From Geobacillus sp. 46C-IIa (lineage in GTDB: Bacteria > Bacillota > Bacilli > Bacillales > Anoxybacillaceae), in the NCBI RefSeq assembly GCF_014679505.1, contig NZ_CP061474.1:1208001-1272000 (forward strand): a DNA stretch of 64,000 nt, given 5' to 3'. Shown in pieces: positions 54,664 to 63,694 of this stretch (the first letter of the stretch is position 1; each line of letters begins with the position of its first letter). The notes under the pieces were generated by a model, which made no database searches, had not been told where the DNA came from, and saw nothing but the letters and a program-made list of their open reading frames with translations. The position numbers and the translations under genes were made by a program.

Positions 54664-56302
54664 ATGAGAAAAATTGTTATTGTCGGCGGAGTGGCAGGGG
54701 GAGCGACGGCGGCTGCGCGCCTTCGCCGGTTGAGCGAAGAGGATCATATTGTCCTATTTGAGCGCGGTGAATACATTTCGTTTGCCAACTGCGGGTTGCC
54801 GTATTATATCGGGGGAGTAATTGAAAAGCGAGGCAAGTTGCTTGTGCAAACTGCGGACGGGATGGCGAAACGGTTTCGCATCGATGTTCGTACGCTGAGT
54901 GAAGTGACCGCCATTCACCGCGACCGCAAAACCGTTTCCGTCCGAAATGTAAAGACGGGGGAAGAGTATGAAGAAACATACGATATTCTCATTTTATCGC
55001 CGGGAGCGAAGCCGATTGTCCCGCCGATTCCGGGAATCGAAGAGGCGATTGTTTACGCTGCGCACGGTACCGGATACAGACCGCATCAAAGCGTATATTG
55101 ACGAACAAACGCCGAGGCGCGCTGTTGTGATCGGCGGCGGATTTATCGGCGTGGAAATGGTGGAGAATCTAGTCCGACACGGCATCAAAGTGACCTTGGT
55201 CGAGCGGGCCAATCAAGTGATGGCGCCGGTGGATTATGAAATGGCAGCCATGGTTCATGCCCATATGAGGGAGCATGGGGTCGAGCTTTTGCTGGGAGAT
55301 GGAGTGCAGGCGTTGGAAGAGCGCGGCCGCCGTGTCGTCCTAACGAGCGGGCGTGTGCTCGAAACGGATATGGTGATTTTGGCCATCGGCGTCCAGCCGG
55401 AAAGCGGGCTGGCCAAGGAAGCCGGCTTGGAGTTAGGCGTTCGCGGCACGATCAAAGTGAACGAGCATTTGCAGACGTCTGACCCGTCGATTTACGCCAT
55501 TGGCGATGCGGTGGAAGTGAGACATTATATTCATGGGTTTGAAACGTTTGTACCGCTCGCTTGGCCAGCCAACCGACAAGGGCGGCTTGTTGCCGACCAT
55601 ATCCACGGTTTTGACGCGAAATATAGCGGCACATTGGGAACATCGATTGCGAAAGTGTTTGAACTAGCAGTCGCAGCGACAGGACTGAACGAAAAAACGT
55701 TGCGGTTGCTTGACCTTCCATATGAAGCCATCCATCTTCATCCGCTTAGCCATGCTGGGTATTACCCGCATGCTGCGCCGATGATGTTCAAATTGATTTT
55801 TGACCGCAACAGCGGGCGCATGTATGGCGCACAGGCGGTTGGAAAAGAAGGGGTCGACAAACGGATTGACGTCATCGCCACTGCGATCAAAGGGGGATTG
55901 ACCGTCCGAGATTTGCCGGACTTGGAGCTGGCCTATGCGCCGCCGTTTTCTTCAGCGAAAGACCCGGTGAATATGGCAGGGTACGTCGCGTCGAATATCA
56001 TGGACGGTCTTGTCGAGACCGTGTCATGGCATGAAATAGATCACATCGTTGCGAAAGGCGGCGTGTTGGTTGACGTGCGCACCAAAGAAGAGATCGCGCA
56101 GGGCATGATTCCCGGTTCGATCCACGTGTCGCTCGATGAATTGCGTGACCGTTTGCACGAACTTCCTAAAGAAAAAGACATCTATGTCATATGCCAAGCC
56201 GGGCTGCGTGGATATATCGCCGTCCGCATTTTGCGGCAGCATGGGTTTCGCGCGATCAACGTCGATGGCGGATATCGCTTGTATGCGGTTGCCAAACAAT
56301 AG
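54664..56302 (+). pseudogene. cdr: CoA-disulfide reductase with rhodanese domain, frameshifted
   Basis: FAD-dependent pyridine nucleotide-disulfide reductase fused to a rhodanese domain (CoADR-RHD), which reduces CoA disulfide or CoA persulfide. Residues 1-130 are in one frame: VIVGGVAGGATAAARLRR, the active Cys43 in SFANCGLPYYIGG. The rest is in another frame: FTLRTVPDTDRIKAYI, VVIGGGFIGVEMVENL, IYAIGDAVEV, and the rhodanese CQAGLRGYIA active Cys. The switch is at about 55048-55055 (EEA to FTLRTVPD), a one-base-equivalent shift. Start at 54664 after GAGGAGGAGC. If the shift is real the enzyme is lost; a sequencing error would restore a normal 546-residue enzyme. Confidence 0.85.
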
Positions 56303-56370
56303 CGAATAGGACGTCTTGCCGATAGGGGCAAGGCGTTTTTCATTCGAACGACCTGTTTTTTCGGCAAACA

Positions 56371-56413
56371 TTGACAACCAGTTAACAGCCAGCTAATATA
56401 CCTATAGGGGTAG
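56371..56413 (+). promoter_or_regulatory. Promoter with CsoR/CstR-like operator
   Basis: TTGACA at 56371, 17-base spacer, TAATAT at 56394, and ATACCTATAGGGGTAG at 56398-56413 overlapping the -10 and start site. A classic repressor-blocked sigma-A promoter for the membrane protein gene at 56469. Confidence 0.7.
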
Positions 56414-56468
56414 TTGTGAATCAAGATGCTTCCTTGCTCGAAAGCATCTGAAGGCAGGAGTGTAGCAT

Positions 56469-57062
56469 ATGGGTGATGTCATTGCCATAGGGCCGCTGCT
56501 GATTCGCACAGGCTGGATGATTTGGGTTGTTGCTGGTGTTGGAGGGTATTTGTTTTGGCGGGCGATTTGGACGGGTTCAAGCGAGCAGCGGAGAGCGATA
56601 GAGCAATTGTTCATAGATGGCGTATTGGTCTACATGCTTGTGTGGAAATTGAGCCCGATCATTGCAGATCCTTCTTTATTATGGCGCAATCCGCTCGGCG
56701 TCTTATATTTGCCGGGCGGAAGCAAAGGAGTGCTGTGGGGGGTGGCTGCGTCGGCGGCCCTGATTGTGTTTCGAACTTATCGTCGAAACATTTTTGGGCA
56801 TGTGGTAGCGAATTCGTTCATTGCTGCTTATTTGGGTGCTCACTTCATATATTATTTGTTTGAGCGGCAATACGGGAAGCTGATGAGTCATTCTTCTCTT
56901 TTTTTTCGCCATCCGATCCATTTATATCAATTGCTGCTCTCCGTATTGGTCATGTTGTGGATGATCGGTCGAAGAAAGCCGATTGAAAGAGTAGACGGTC
57001 CATATTGGTTTTTCGCCGCATGGGGAGTTGGCCAATGGCTGATTTGGATGATCGCCCGATAA
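56469..57062 (+). CDS. Lgt-like (prolipoprotein diacylglyceryl transferase-like) membrane protein
   Basis: 197 aa protein with about six hydrophobic segments. The layout IGPLLIRTGWMIWV at the start, GVLYLPGGSKGVLWGV in the middle and RHPIHLYQLLLSV near the end resembles a shortened Lgt/LspA-related fold (Lgt has HPTFLYE). The catalytic arginines of Lgt are not all visible, so enzymatic activity is doubtful. It stands behind a CstR-like operator and ahead of ccdA/tlpA, suggesting a role in sulfur or thiol handling. Confidence 0.6.
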   Translation: MGDVIAIGPLLIRTGWMIWVVAGVGGYLFWRAIWTGSSEQRRAIEQLFIDGVLVYMLVWKLSPIIADPSLLWRNPLGVLYLPGGSKGVLWGVAASAALIVFRTYRRNIFGHVVANSFIAAYLGAHFIYYLFERQYGKLMSHSSLFFRHPIHLYQLLLSVLVMLWMIGRRKPIERVDGPYWFFAAWGVGQWLIWMIAR

Positions 57063-57119
57063 TCGGCGTCTAGTGTGAAAAGGGGGAAAAGATGGCAAAA
57101 ATCTCTAACTTACTTAAAT

Positions 57120-57285
57120 GACTGGGACTATAACGCTGCTCGAAATCTTTTGCAGAAAAGGATTCGGTTGCTGTCTTTGTAAGGCAGCCCAAGCATGGGG
57201 CACACGGGGATCGCTCGGTCCACTTCCCGTCGTGAGAGGGGAATGACCCGGAAAGCCCCTACCCCTAAGCGGTGGGAGTATGCCA
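57120..57285 (+). mobile_element. IS605-type tnpB 3' remnant with right end/omega-RNA part
   Basis: 57120-57182 encodes DWDYNAARNLLQKRIRLLSL then stop, the C-terminal RuvC-III block (D-x-N-A-A-R-N) of TnpB. It is followed by a GC-rich stretch ending CCCCTAAGCGGTGGGAGTATGC near 57285, which fits the omega-RNA scaffold and right end of such elements. All upstream tnpB sequence is gone. The end lies 30 bases before the ccdA start. Confidence 0.75.
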
Positions 57286-57316
57286 CCGAAATCAAAAAGA
57301 AGGGGTGTTGATCCAT

Positions 57317-58024
57317 ATGTCAGCGATTTTCGCGTTTGTTGCAGGTGCTCTTTCTTTCTTTTCTCCTTGTATTTTTCCGCTTATTCCTGCTTATGTCGCT
57401 CATTTGACAGGGACGAAGGTGGCAGAAAACAAAATCCAAGCCGGAAAACGGGAAATTGTTCTTCGCTCCCTTGCTTTTATTGGCGGGTTCAGCGTCATTT
57501 TTGTGCTGATGGGCGCAACGGCAAGCGCGATCGGGCAAATGTTGATCCAATATCGAGGATTGATGGAAAAACTCGCGGGTCTATTTATTATCGTATTTGG
57601 GCTGCAAATGGCGGGTGTTCTCTCCTTTCGTCTGTTGATGAAGGAAAAACGTTGGGATACAAGCGCGAATAAAACGAGAGGGTGGCTCAGTTCTGTATTT
57701 GTCGGAATGGCGTTCGCCGCGGGTTGGACTCCTTGTGTGGGACTGACGCTGTCATCCATTTTGTTGTTGGCGAGTTCAATGGAAACGTTATATAGTGGAA
57801 TGACACTTCTCTTGCTTTATTCTCTCGGATTGGGCGTCCCGTTTTTGTTCATTTCTCTCGTCATGACAAAATCATTGCAAATTATCAAAAATGTAAATCG
57901 CTGGATTCCGGTGTTGGCGAAAGTGAACGGCTGGTTGCTCGTTGTGCTTGGCGGGTTGCTTTATACGGGGCAGATGACGAAAATTAGCGCCTTGTTGTCA
58001 AGTTATTCGATCTTTTCGTTTTAA
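57317..58024 (+). CDS. ccdA: CcdA-type cytochrome c biogenesis/thiol-disulfide transporter
   Basis: 235 aa membrane protein with six hydrophobic segments that carries reducing equivalents across the membrane. The two redox cysteines are in SFFSPCIFPLIPAYVAHL near residue 18 and AAGWTPCVGLTLSSI near residue 138. Start ATG 57317 follows AAGAAGGGGTG. It is followed by a membrane-anchored thioredoxin, its usual partner. The right end of an IS605-type relic lies immediately upstream, so its promoter may have changed. Confidence 0.88.
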   Translation: MSAIFAFVAGALSFFSPCIFPLIPAYVAHLTGTKVAENKIQAGKREIVLRSLAFIGGFSVIFVLMGATASAIGQMLIQYRGLMEKLAGLFIIVFGLQMAGVLSFRLLMKEKRWDTSANKTRGWLSSVFVGMAFAAGWTPCVGLTLSSILLLASSMETLYSGMTLLLLYSLGLGVPFLFISLVMTKSLQIIKNVNRWIPVLAKVNGWLLVVLGGLLYTGQMTKISALLSSYSIFSF

Positions 58025-58042
58025 GGTGGAGGAGGAGGAAAA

Positions 58043-58597
58043 TTGAAAAAAGCAGCCGTGGTATTGGTGCTTCTCGTGTTGACAGGATGGGCGATCTACG
58101 ATGCGTTTTTACAAAAAAACAACTTTGAGAAAAAAACAGGAGGAATGAGCAGCAGCCAAGCAGTTGAAGGAATTGAAGTGGGAAACAGGGCGCCTGATTT
58201 TGCGTTGCGAACGCTTGACGGAAAAGAAGTGCGACTGTCCGATTTTCGTGGAAAAAAAGTGATTGTGAACATATGGGCAACATGGTGTCCGCCGTGTCGT
58301 GCGGAAATGCCGGATATGCAAACGTTTTATGAAGAATATAAAAATCAAGGAGTAGAGATTGTAGCGGTGAACTTGACTAAATCGGAGAAGAATTCGGAAC
58401 AGGTGGCGCGCTTCATTGAAACGTACGGCATTACATTTACAGTGGTTCTCGATGAACAAGGGGAAGTATCTCAACGATACCAAGCCAAGGCGATTCCGAC
58501 AAGCTATGTGATTGATTCAGAAGGAATCATCCGAAATAAAATGATTGGACCAATGAGCAAAGAGTGGATGGTGGAGCAGATGAAGCAAATGGACTAA
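58043..58597 (+). CDS. Membrane-anchored thioredoxin-like protein (TlpA/ResA family)
   Basis: 184 aa with an N-terminal anchor helix (residues 4-20) and an extracytoplasmic thioredoxin domain of the AhpC/TSA type: APDFALRTLDGKEVRLSDF, NIWATWCPPCRAEMPDM with Cys82 and Cys85, and the cis-Pro segment AIPTSYVID. Start is TTG, set by GGAGGAGGAGG. CcdA would reduce it; in this cluster it may reduce persulfides or oxidised thiols outside the membrane. Confidence 0.88.
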   Translation: MKKAAVVLVLLVLTGWAIYDAFLQKNNFEKKTGGMSSSQAVEGIEVGNRAPDFALRTLDGKEVRLSDFRGKKVIVNIWATWCPPCRAEMPDMQTFYEEYKNQGVEIVAVNLTKSEKNSEQVARFIETYGITFTVVLDEQGEVSQRYQAKAIPTSYVIDSEGIIRNKMIGPMSKEWMVEQMKQMD

Positions 58598-58622
58598 ATC
58601 AAAGGCAAAGGAGACAGTGAGG

Positions 58623-58991
58623 ATGGAAAAGGAACAACGACAGACAACGGAGGATTCGAAATATATTCAACAACATTTGGCGAACGAGCGGACCTTTCTC
58701 GCTTGGATTCGCACGTCGATCGCGGTGGTCGGGATCGCGTTTTTGGTTATCAATTTGCATGAAAAGTCAACGAGCAGCGCATTGTCTACGGTGATTGTCC
58801 AATGGATCGGAGCATTGGCGGTCGTTATTTCCATCTGCACCATTATTTTTTCGACTGCTAGTTATGTTATAAAAACAAAACAAATTAATGAGCAGACATT
58901 CCGACCGTCACGTCCGTTAATTTGGTTTTTAGCGGCCTTGTTGTTGTTGATTACCGGATTGTTCGGTTACTATTTTTTCAGCTTGCTTTGA
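58623..58991 (+). CDS. DUF202 (YidH-like) membrane protein
   Basis: 122 aa protein with three hydrophobic segments and the DUF202 pattern QQHLANERTFLAWIRTSIAVVGIAF at residues 20-45, the family signature (NERTFLAWxRT). Start ATG 58623 follows AAAGGAGACAG. Function unknown. Confidence 0.85.
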   Translation: MEKEQRQTTEDSKYIQQHLANERTFLAWIRTSIAVVGIAFLVINLHEKSTSSALSTVIVQWIGALAVVISICTIIFSTASYVIKTKQINEQTFRPSRPLIWFLAALLLLITGLFGYYFFSLL

Positions 58992-59158
58992 TGGTATGGG
59001 AAACCTCAACAAGTTTCCGTCAGGCTGGCGGTTAGGGCACCAATGTCCATGAGCGAAAGGATTCAACGTTTCATTAAAAGCTATGGTTGAAACGAAGGGG
59101 GGGCAGGTCATTCGCTCCGGTCTTTTGAACAACATACTGTTGCATATTTCATTTGATC

Positions 59159-59189
59159 GAGGGATAGAAAAATACCCTCTTTCTTTTTT
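59159..59189 (+). terminator. Terminator before the sqr operon
   Basis: GAGGG-TA pairs with TA-CCCTC, then a T-rich run. The gap 58992-59158 shows no gene. Confidence 0.6.
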
Positions 59190-59211
59190 GGGATCAAACA
59201 GAATCAGGGAA

Positions 59212-59226
59212 ATCCCCTATGGGTAT
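59212..59226. promoter_or_regulatory. CsoR/CstR-like operator upstream of sqr
   Basis: ATCCCCTATGGGTAT, 75 bases before sqr, the closest of the three copies to the ATACCCCTAGGGGTAT type operator. Confidence 0.6.
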
Positions 59227-59301
59227 ATGAATGCATGATATATATAATGTAATTAAGTTAGTTAAATAGATTTAAATTCAAATATGAAGGAGTGATCGTA
59301 A

Positions 59302-60501
59302 ATGGCGGGTGTGCATCATGTAAAGGTTGCGATTGTTGGAGCAGGCTCAGCGGGGATTTCCATTGCGGCCCGTTTATTAAGAAAAAATCGTGAGTTGCAT
59401 GGTCAAGTGCTGCTCATTGATCCATCAGATAAACATTATTATCAACCACTCTGGACACTTGTCGGCGGTGGCGCAGCAAAAGCAGAAGATACCGTACGGG
59501 AGCAAGCATCGCTGATTCCGGAAGGGGCAAAGTGGCTCAAAGAAGCTGTGGAAACGTTCTCTCCGGAACACAATCAGTTGAGAACGAAAGAAGGTTCAAC
59601 GATTCATTACGACTATCTTGTCGTAGCGGCTGGAATTCAAATCAACTGGGAACGCATTAAAGGTCTAAAAGAAACGATTGGAAGAAATGGGGTTTGCAGC
59701 AACTATTCCTATGACTATGTCCGGAGCACATGGGAAAACATCCGCCATTTTCGCGGCGGCACGGCCATTTTTACTCAACCAAGCACGCCGATCAAATGTG
59801 GCGGCGCACCGCAAAAAATCATGTATCTCGCCGATGATTATTTCCGCCAGTCGGGTGTGCGTGACCAAACAAAGATCATGTTTATTTCTGGTTTGCCTAA
59901 TATTTTCGCTGTCAAACGATATGCGGATACGCTTGAAGAAGTCATTCAACGGAAAAATATTGAAACCAAGTATCGCGTAGACTTAGTTGAGATTGATGGA
60001 GAAGAGAAAAAAGCAACGTTCCAACATTTAGATACCAATGAACGTTTTACGCTAAGTTTTGATATGATTCACGTTACACCTCCGATGGGCCCACCCGACT
60101 TTATTGCCAAAAGCGCATTAGCTGATGCTGGTGGGTGGGTGGATGTCGATCCGTATACGTTGCAGCATAAAACATACAAAAATGTGTTCGGTTCTGGCGA
60201 CTGTACGAATCTGCCTACGTCCAAAACGGGAGCAGCCATCCGGAAACAAGCGCCGGTCGTGGCAGAAAACTTGCTTGCGCTCATGCGCGGGAAGCTGTTG
60301 CACGCTCGCTATGACGGTTATACATCGTGTCCGCTTGTAACCGGTTACAATCGACTTGTTTTGGCTGAATTTGATTACGATAAAAATCCGCATGAAACGT
60401 TTCCATTTGACCAGTCGAAAGAGCGATTCAGCATGTATATCATGAAAAAGCACTTATTGCCAATCGTGTATTGGGACGGGATGTTAAAAGGATTGATGTG
60501 A
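59302..60501 (+). CDS. sqr: Sulfide:quinone oxidoreductase (SQR, type II-like)
   Basis: 399 aa FAD flavoprotein that oxidises sulfide to persulfide and reduces quinone. The FAD motif VAIVGAGSAGISIAARL is at residues 9-25. Cys166 (STPIKCGGAPQK) and Cys301 (GSGDCTNLPTSKTG) are the positions of redox cysteines; Cys343 is a further cysteine. The late helix-rich tail resembles other membrane-surface SQRs. Start after GAAGGAGTG. It heads a three-gene operon with DUF1641 and CstB and lies behind a CstR-like operator, matching the cst sulfide-detoxification logic of Firmicutes. Confidence 0.9.
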   Translation: MAGVHHVKVAIVGAGSAGISIAARLLRKNRELHGQVLLIDPSDKHYYQPLWTLVGGGAAKAEDTVREQASLIPEGAKWLKEAVETFSPEHNQLRTKEGSTIHYDYLVVAAGIQINWERIKGLKETIGRNGVCSNYSYDYVRSTWENIRHFRGGTAIFTQPSTPIKCGGAPQKIMYLADDYFRQSGVRDQTKIMFISGLPNIFAVKRYADTLEEVIQRKNIETKYRVDLVEIDGEEKKATFQHLDTNERFTLSFDMIHVTPPMGPPDFIAKSALADAGGWVDVDPYTLQHKTYKNVFGSGDCTNLPTSKTGAAIRKQAPVVAENLLALMRGKLLHARYDGYTSCPLVTGYNRLVLAEFDYDKNPHETFPFDQSKERFSMYIMKKHLLPIVYWDGMLKGLM

Positions 60502-60514
60502 AGGAGGGGAGAAT

Positions 60515-61057
60515 ATGTCGCTCGAACCTGTGTTGCAACTACTCGAAAAAGATGAACAACGCGAAGCGCTGCGGTATTTGATTGAAAAGCTCCCAGAACT
60601 AAAAAAAGCAATGGAGTCTGCGGAAGACAAACTCGCCTTTGTCCAACATGTCATGAACGATAAGCAATCGCTCGAAGCATTGTTTACCGAGTTCGAGGAA
60701 AAAATGGAGCCATTCCGATTGACGGCCGCGCACCTTGAAGCGATGGCAACGTTCATTCAGTTGCTGCCGACACTTGTTCAATGGTTGCAAAAAGCAGAGG
60801 AACTCATTTCGTTTTCCGTTAGTGTGCTTCGTGACCGCGAGTCGATGGCGTATATGGTGGAGGGAGCGAAAGAGATTGTTCCGGTTGAAAAAGGACTGGC
60901 CATTTTAAAAGAGACCAATGAACGTTTTCAGCGTGAACGTGATTCATCTACTGTTTCGCTGTTGCGCATGTATCGTTTGTTAAAACACCCGTTGCTCCAA
61001 GATGGTGTTAAATATATAGAGACGCTCTTGGATGTCATCCATCAACATCGTTTGTAA
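60515..61057 (+). CDS. DUF1641 family protein
   Basis: 180 aa soluble, mostly helical protein: LEPVLQLLEKDEQREALRYL at the start, then LEAMATFIQLLPTLVQWLQK. DUF1641 proteins occur next to SQR and formate dehydrogenase genes. Function unknown, likely an accessory of SQR. Start after AAGGAGGGGAG; 13-base gap from sqr. Confidence 0.82.
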   Translation: MSLEPVLQLLEKDEQREALRYLIEKLPELKKAMESAEDKLAFVQHVMNDKQSLEALFTEFEEKMEPFRLTAAHLEAMATFIQLLPTLVQWLQKAEELISFSVSVLRDRESMAYMVEGAKEIVPVEKGLAILKETNERFQRERDSSTVSLLRMYRLLKHPLLQDGVKYIETLLDVIHQHRL

Positions 61058-61071
61058 AAGGGGGATGTGAC

Positions 61072-62481
61072 ATGTTATTTCGTTCATTTTTCGATGAGCA
61101 GCTGGCCCACATGTCTTACTTAGTTGGTTGCCAACGGACAGGGGAAGCGATTGTCATCGATCCAGGACGCAACGTAGATCAGTATATCGACACAGCCAAA
61201 AAAGAAGGAATGAGAATTGTTGCAGCCGCCGAAACACATATTCACGCAGATTTTGTCTCCGGTGCCAAAGAATTAGCCAAACGTTGTGGGGCAAAATTGT
61301 ATTTGTCGGATGAAGGAGATGAAAATTGGAAATATCAATATTTAGATGAGGTTAATCACGAGCTTGTGAGAGAAGGAAGTGTCTTTACCGTTGGAAATGT
61401 CGAATTTAAGGTGCTTCATACACCAGGGCATACACCAGAGCATGTTTCGTTTATTTTGATAGATCGGGGCAGTGGCGCAACAGAACCGATGGGCATTTTC
61501 ACCGGCGATTTCGTGTTCGTTGGTGATGTGGGCCGACCGGACTTGCTTGAAAAAGCAGCAGGGATTTCCGGCGCAGCGGACATTGGCGCTCGTCAAATGT
61601 TTCAATCGCTAAAAAAATTCAAAGCGCTCCCAGATTATTTAAAAGTATGGCCGGCGCACGGAGCAGGAAGTGCATGCGGGAAGGCACTTGGTGCTGTTCC
61701 TTCTTCAACGGTTGGATATGAAAAGCGGACCAACTGGGCGCTAAAAATTGAAGATGAAGAAGAGTTTGTGAAACGATTGCTTGCAGGGCAACCGGAGCCG
61801 CCAAAATATTTTGCCATGATGAAACAAGTGAATAAAGTTGGTCCTAAATATTTGAATGAAGAAGAAGTGCCAGTGCTGTCAACACGTAAGCAACTCGACG
61901 AGTATCAAGCAAACGGAGCATTTATTTTAGACGTTCGTCCGCCTCAAGAATTTGCGAATGCACATTATGCAGGATCCATCAACATTCCGTTTAACAAATC
62001 ATTTACAAATTGGGCAGGTTGGTTCATTAACTATGACCAGGACATTGTGTTGATTGCAAGTCAAGAAGATGTACAAGCGATTCGCAAAGCGCTTGCTTAT
62101 ATTGGGTTGGACCGCATTGTTGCATACATTGAACCAGTCGTTGCATTAAGCGGTGAAGTAGAGAGATATGAAGAAATTGATGTGCAACAATTGCGTCAAT
62201 ATTTACAAGACAAGCATTATCACCTTATTGATGTGCGCAATCAAGCAGAATGGGACGAAGGATATATTGAAGGGGCGCAACATATTATGCTCGGCACGCT
62301 TGCGGATCGTTTAAACGAGATCCCAGAGGGAAAAACGTACATTGTTCAATGTCAATCAGGTGCACGTTCAGCAATTGGCGCCAGTATCTTACAAGCAAAA
62401 GGGGTAAAACAGGTGCTCAATTTAAAAGGTGGGTATTTAGCGTGGGTGCAAGAAAAACTTCCAATTGCCAGAAAAGCATAA
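61072..62481 (+). CDS. cstB: Persulfide dioxygenase-rhodanese fusion CstB
   Basis: 469 aa. Residues 1-260 are an MBL-fold persulfide dioxygenase with Fe ligands in the T-H56-I-H58-A-D60 motif, Cys20 and HTPGHTPEHVSF near 118, and DFVFVGDVGRPDLL near 140. Residues about 270-360 are a rhodanese domain without cysteine (IVLIASQED at the loop position). Residues about 370-465 are a catalytic rhodanese with the loop VQCQSGARS. This order (dioxygenase, pseudo-rhodanese, rhodanese) and the positions Cys20, His56, His58, Asp60 match CstB of S. aureus. Ends with a terminator. Confidence 0.93.
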   Translation: MLFRSFFDEQLAHMSYLVGCQRTGEAIVIDPGRNVDQYIDTAKKEGMRIVAAAETHIHADFVSGAKELAKRCGAKLYLSDEGDENWKYQYLDEVNHELVREGSVFTVGNVEFKVLHTPGHTPEHVSFILIDRGSGATEPMGIFTGDFVFVGDVGRPDLLEKAAGISGAADIGARQMFQSLKKFKALPDYLKVWPAHGAGSACGKALGAVPSSTVGYEKRTNWALKIEDEEEFVKRLLAGQPEPPKYFAMMKQVNKVGPKYLNEEEVPVLSTRKQLDEYQANGAFILDVRPPQEFANAHYAGSINIPFNKSFTNWAGWFINYDQDIVLIASQEDVQAIRKALAYIGLDRIVAYIEPVVALSGEVERYEEIDVQQLRQYLQDKHYHLIDVRNQAEWDEGYIEGAQHIMLGTLADRLNEIPEGKTYIVQCQSGARSAIGASILQAKGVKQVLNLKGGYLAWVQEKLPIARKA

Positions 62482-62510
62482 GGACTGATTTCATCAGTCC
62501 TTTCTTTCGA
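62480..62510 (+). terminator. Terminator after cstB
   Basis: AGGACTGAT pairs perfectly with ATCAGTCCT across a three-base loop, then TTCTTTC. Confidence 0.75.
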
Positions 62511-62671
62511 TTTTTTCTTTTTAAACCTATATAAGTTGAAACTTTGTTTTACATCCATCAGAGCACTCGCCGCATTCTATCAAAGTCGACTTGTATGAAG
62601 GGAAAACAGAATCGAACAATTGGAAAATCTTTATTGCAACTTAATATTATAATAGGGGAATGGAGGTAAAA

Positions 62672-63694
62672 ATGAGATTTTTGGATAGAATTTTTACTTA
62701 CATTCAAGACGGGATCATTGTAATGGACCATGAGCGAACAATTGTCGAAATGAATCCAGCTGCTAAGCGACTCACTGGATGGCAACTTGGCGAAAAAGTA
62801 CCATATTGCTCGTTTTGTCAAAAGCGTGATGTACGTCAAGGCGAAGAGCGATGTTATTTAATTTCCACTGAAGAAGTGCCGTATTTTTTATCTGAAATGC
62901 CAACTTATCATGGACACTTAATTGATGTGGAAATGAGCACAGCGCTTATCCTTGAGCAAGACGGTGCAAAATATTATTTGCTTGTACTTCGTGACCAAAC
63001 GGTGAAGAAAAAAGAAGAAGAAGTACTGCATTCCAAGTGGATGGTGAAAAAACTAACAGAGGCAAAAGAGGAAGAACATAAACGTCTCGCACAAGAATTG
63101 CACGACGGTGTTGGTCAGTCACTCTACAGTATTTCTATTGCTTTAGATAATATCATACAACGTATACAGGATGAAAAGTTACATGCATATGTCAAAGAGG
63201 TGCGCGAAGAACTTGGCCGTGTCATGGAGGATGTGAAGCTATATGCGCAACAACTTCGTCCGAAAAGTTTAGACGCACTTGGGCTCGTTCCGACCATTCA
63301 ATCGCTCATTCATTCATTTCAATCAAAAATGCCAAATATGTCGTTTTCACTTCAAACGAATGTATACATGCGTTTGTCGCCAACAGTGGAAATTAATCTT
63401 TACCGTGTCATTCAAGAAGCATTGCATAATGTTATGAAGCACGCAAAGGCAACAGATGTATGTATAACAATCGAACGAGTGGGGCAAGAATTACACGTAT
63501 CTATTAAAGATAACGGAGTTGGTTTCGAGGTTGAAGAAAAACGCGAAGGACTTGGCTTAAAACATATTCAAGAGCGTATTTCCCATTTAGGTGGAGAAAC
63601 AATAATTACGTCTTCACCAATGAAAGGAACAACGATTTTTGTATGTGTACCAATAGAAGGGAGTGAAGAGGATGAAAGTGTTAATCGTCGATGA
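62672..63694 (+). CDS. Two-component sensor histidine kinase with PAS-like Cys domain (NreB-like)
   Basis: About 340 aa. No transmembrane segment. A PAS-like domain (residues 1-130) contains Cys46, Cys49 and Cys61 in PYCSFCQ...ERC, recalling the Fe-S oxygen sensor domain of NreB, though NreB has four cysteines. The HisKA_3 dimerisation helix is EEEHKRLAQELHDGVGQSLY with likely phosphorylated His144, followed by a HATPase_c domain (EALHNVMKHAKATDV, KDNGVGFEVEEKREGLGLKHI). ATG 62672 follows GGAGG. Overlaps the response regulator gene by 23 bases. Confidence 0.87.
   Translation: MRFLDRIFTYIQDGIIVMDHERTIVEMNPAAKRLTGWQLGEKVPYCSFCQKRDVRQGEERCYLISTEEVPYFLSEMPTYHGHLIDVEMSTALILEQDGAKYYLLVLRDQTVKKKEEEVLHSKWMVKKLTEAKEEEHKRLAQELHDGVGQSLYSISIALDNIIQRIQDEKLHAYVKEVREELGRVMEDVKLYAQQLRPKSLDALGLVPTIQSLIHSFQSKMPNMSFSLQTNVYMRLSPTVEINLYRVIQEALHNVMKHAKATDVCITIERVGQELHVSIKDNGVGFEVEEKREGLGLKHIQERISHLGGETIITSSPMKGTTIFVCVPIEGSEEDESVNRR

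Noticed and set aside
59030..59110. Short frame around 59039-59090 as a small gene
   Set aside because: About 20 codons only, no ribosome site and no recognisable pattern.
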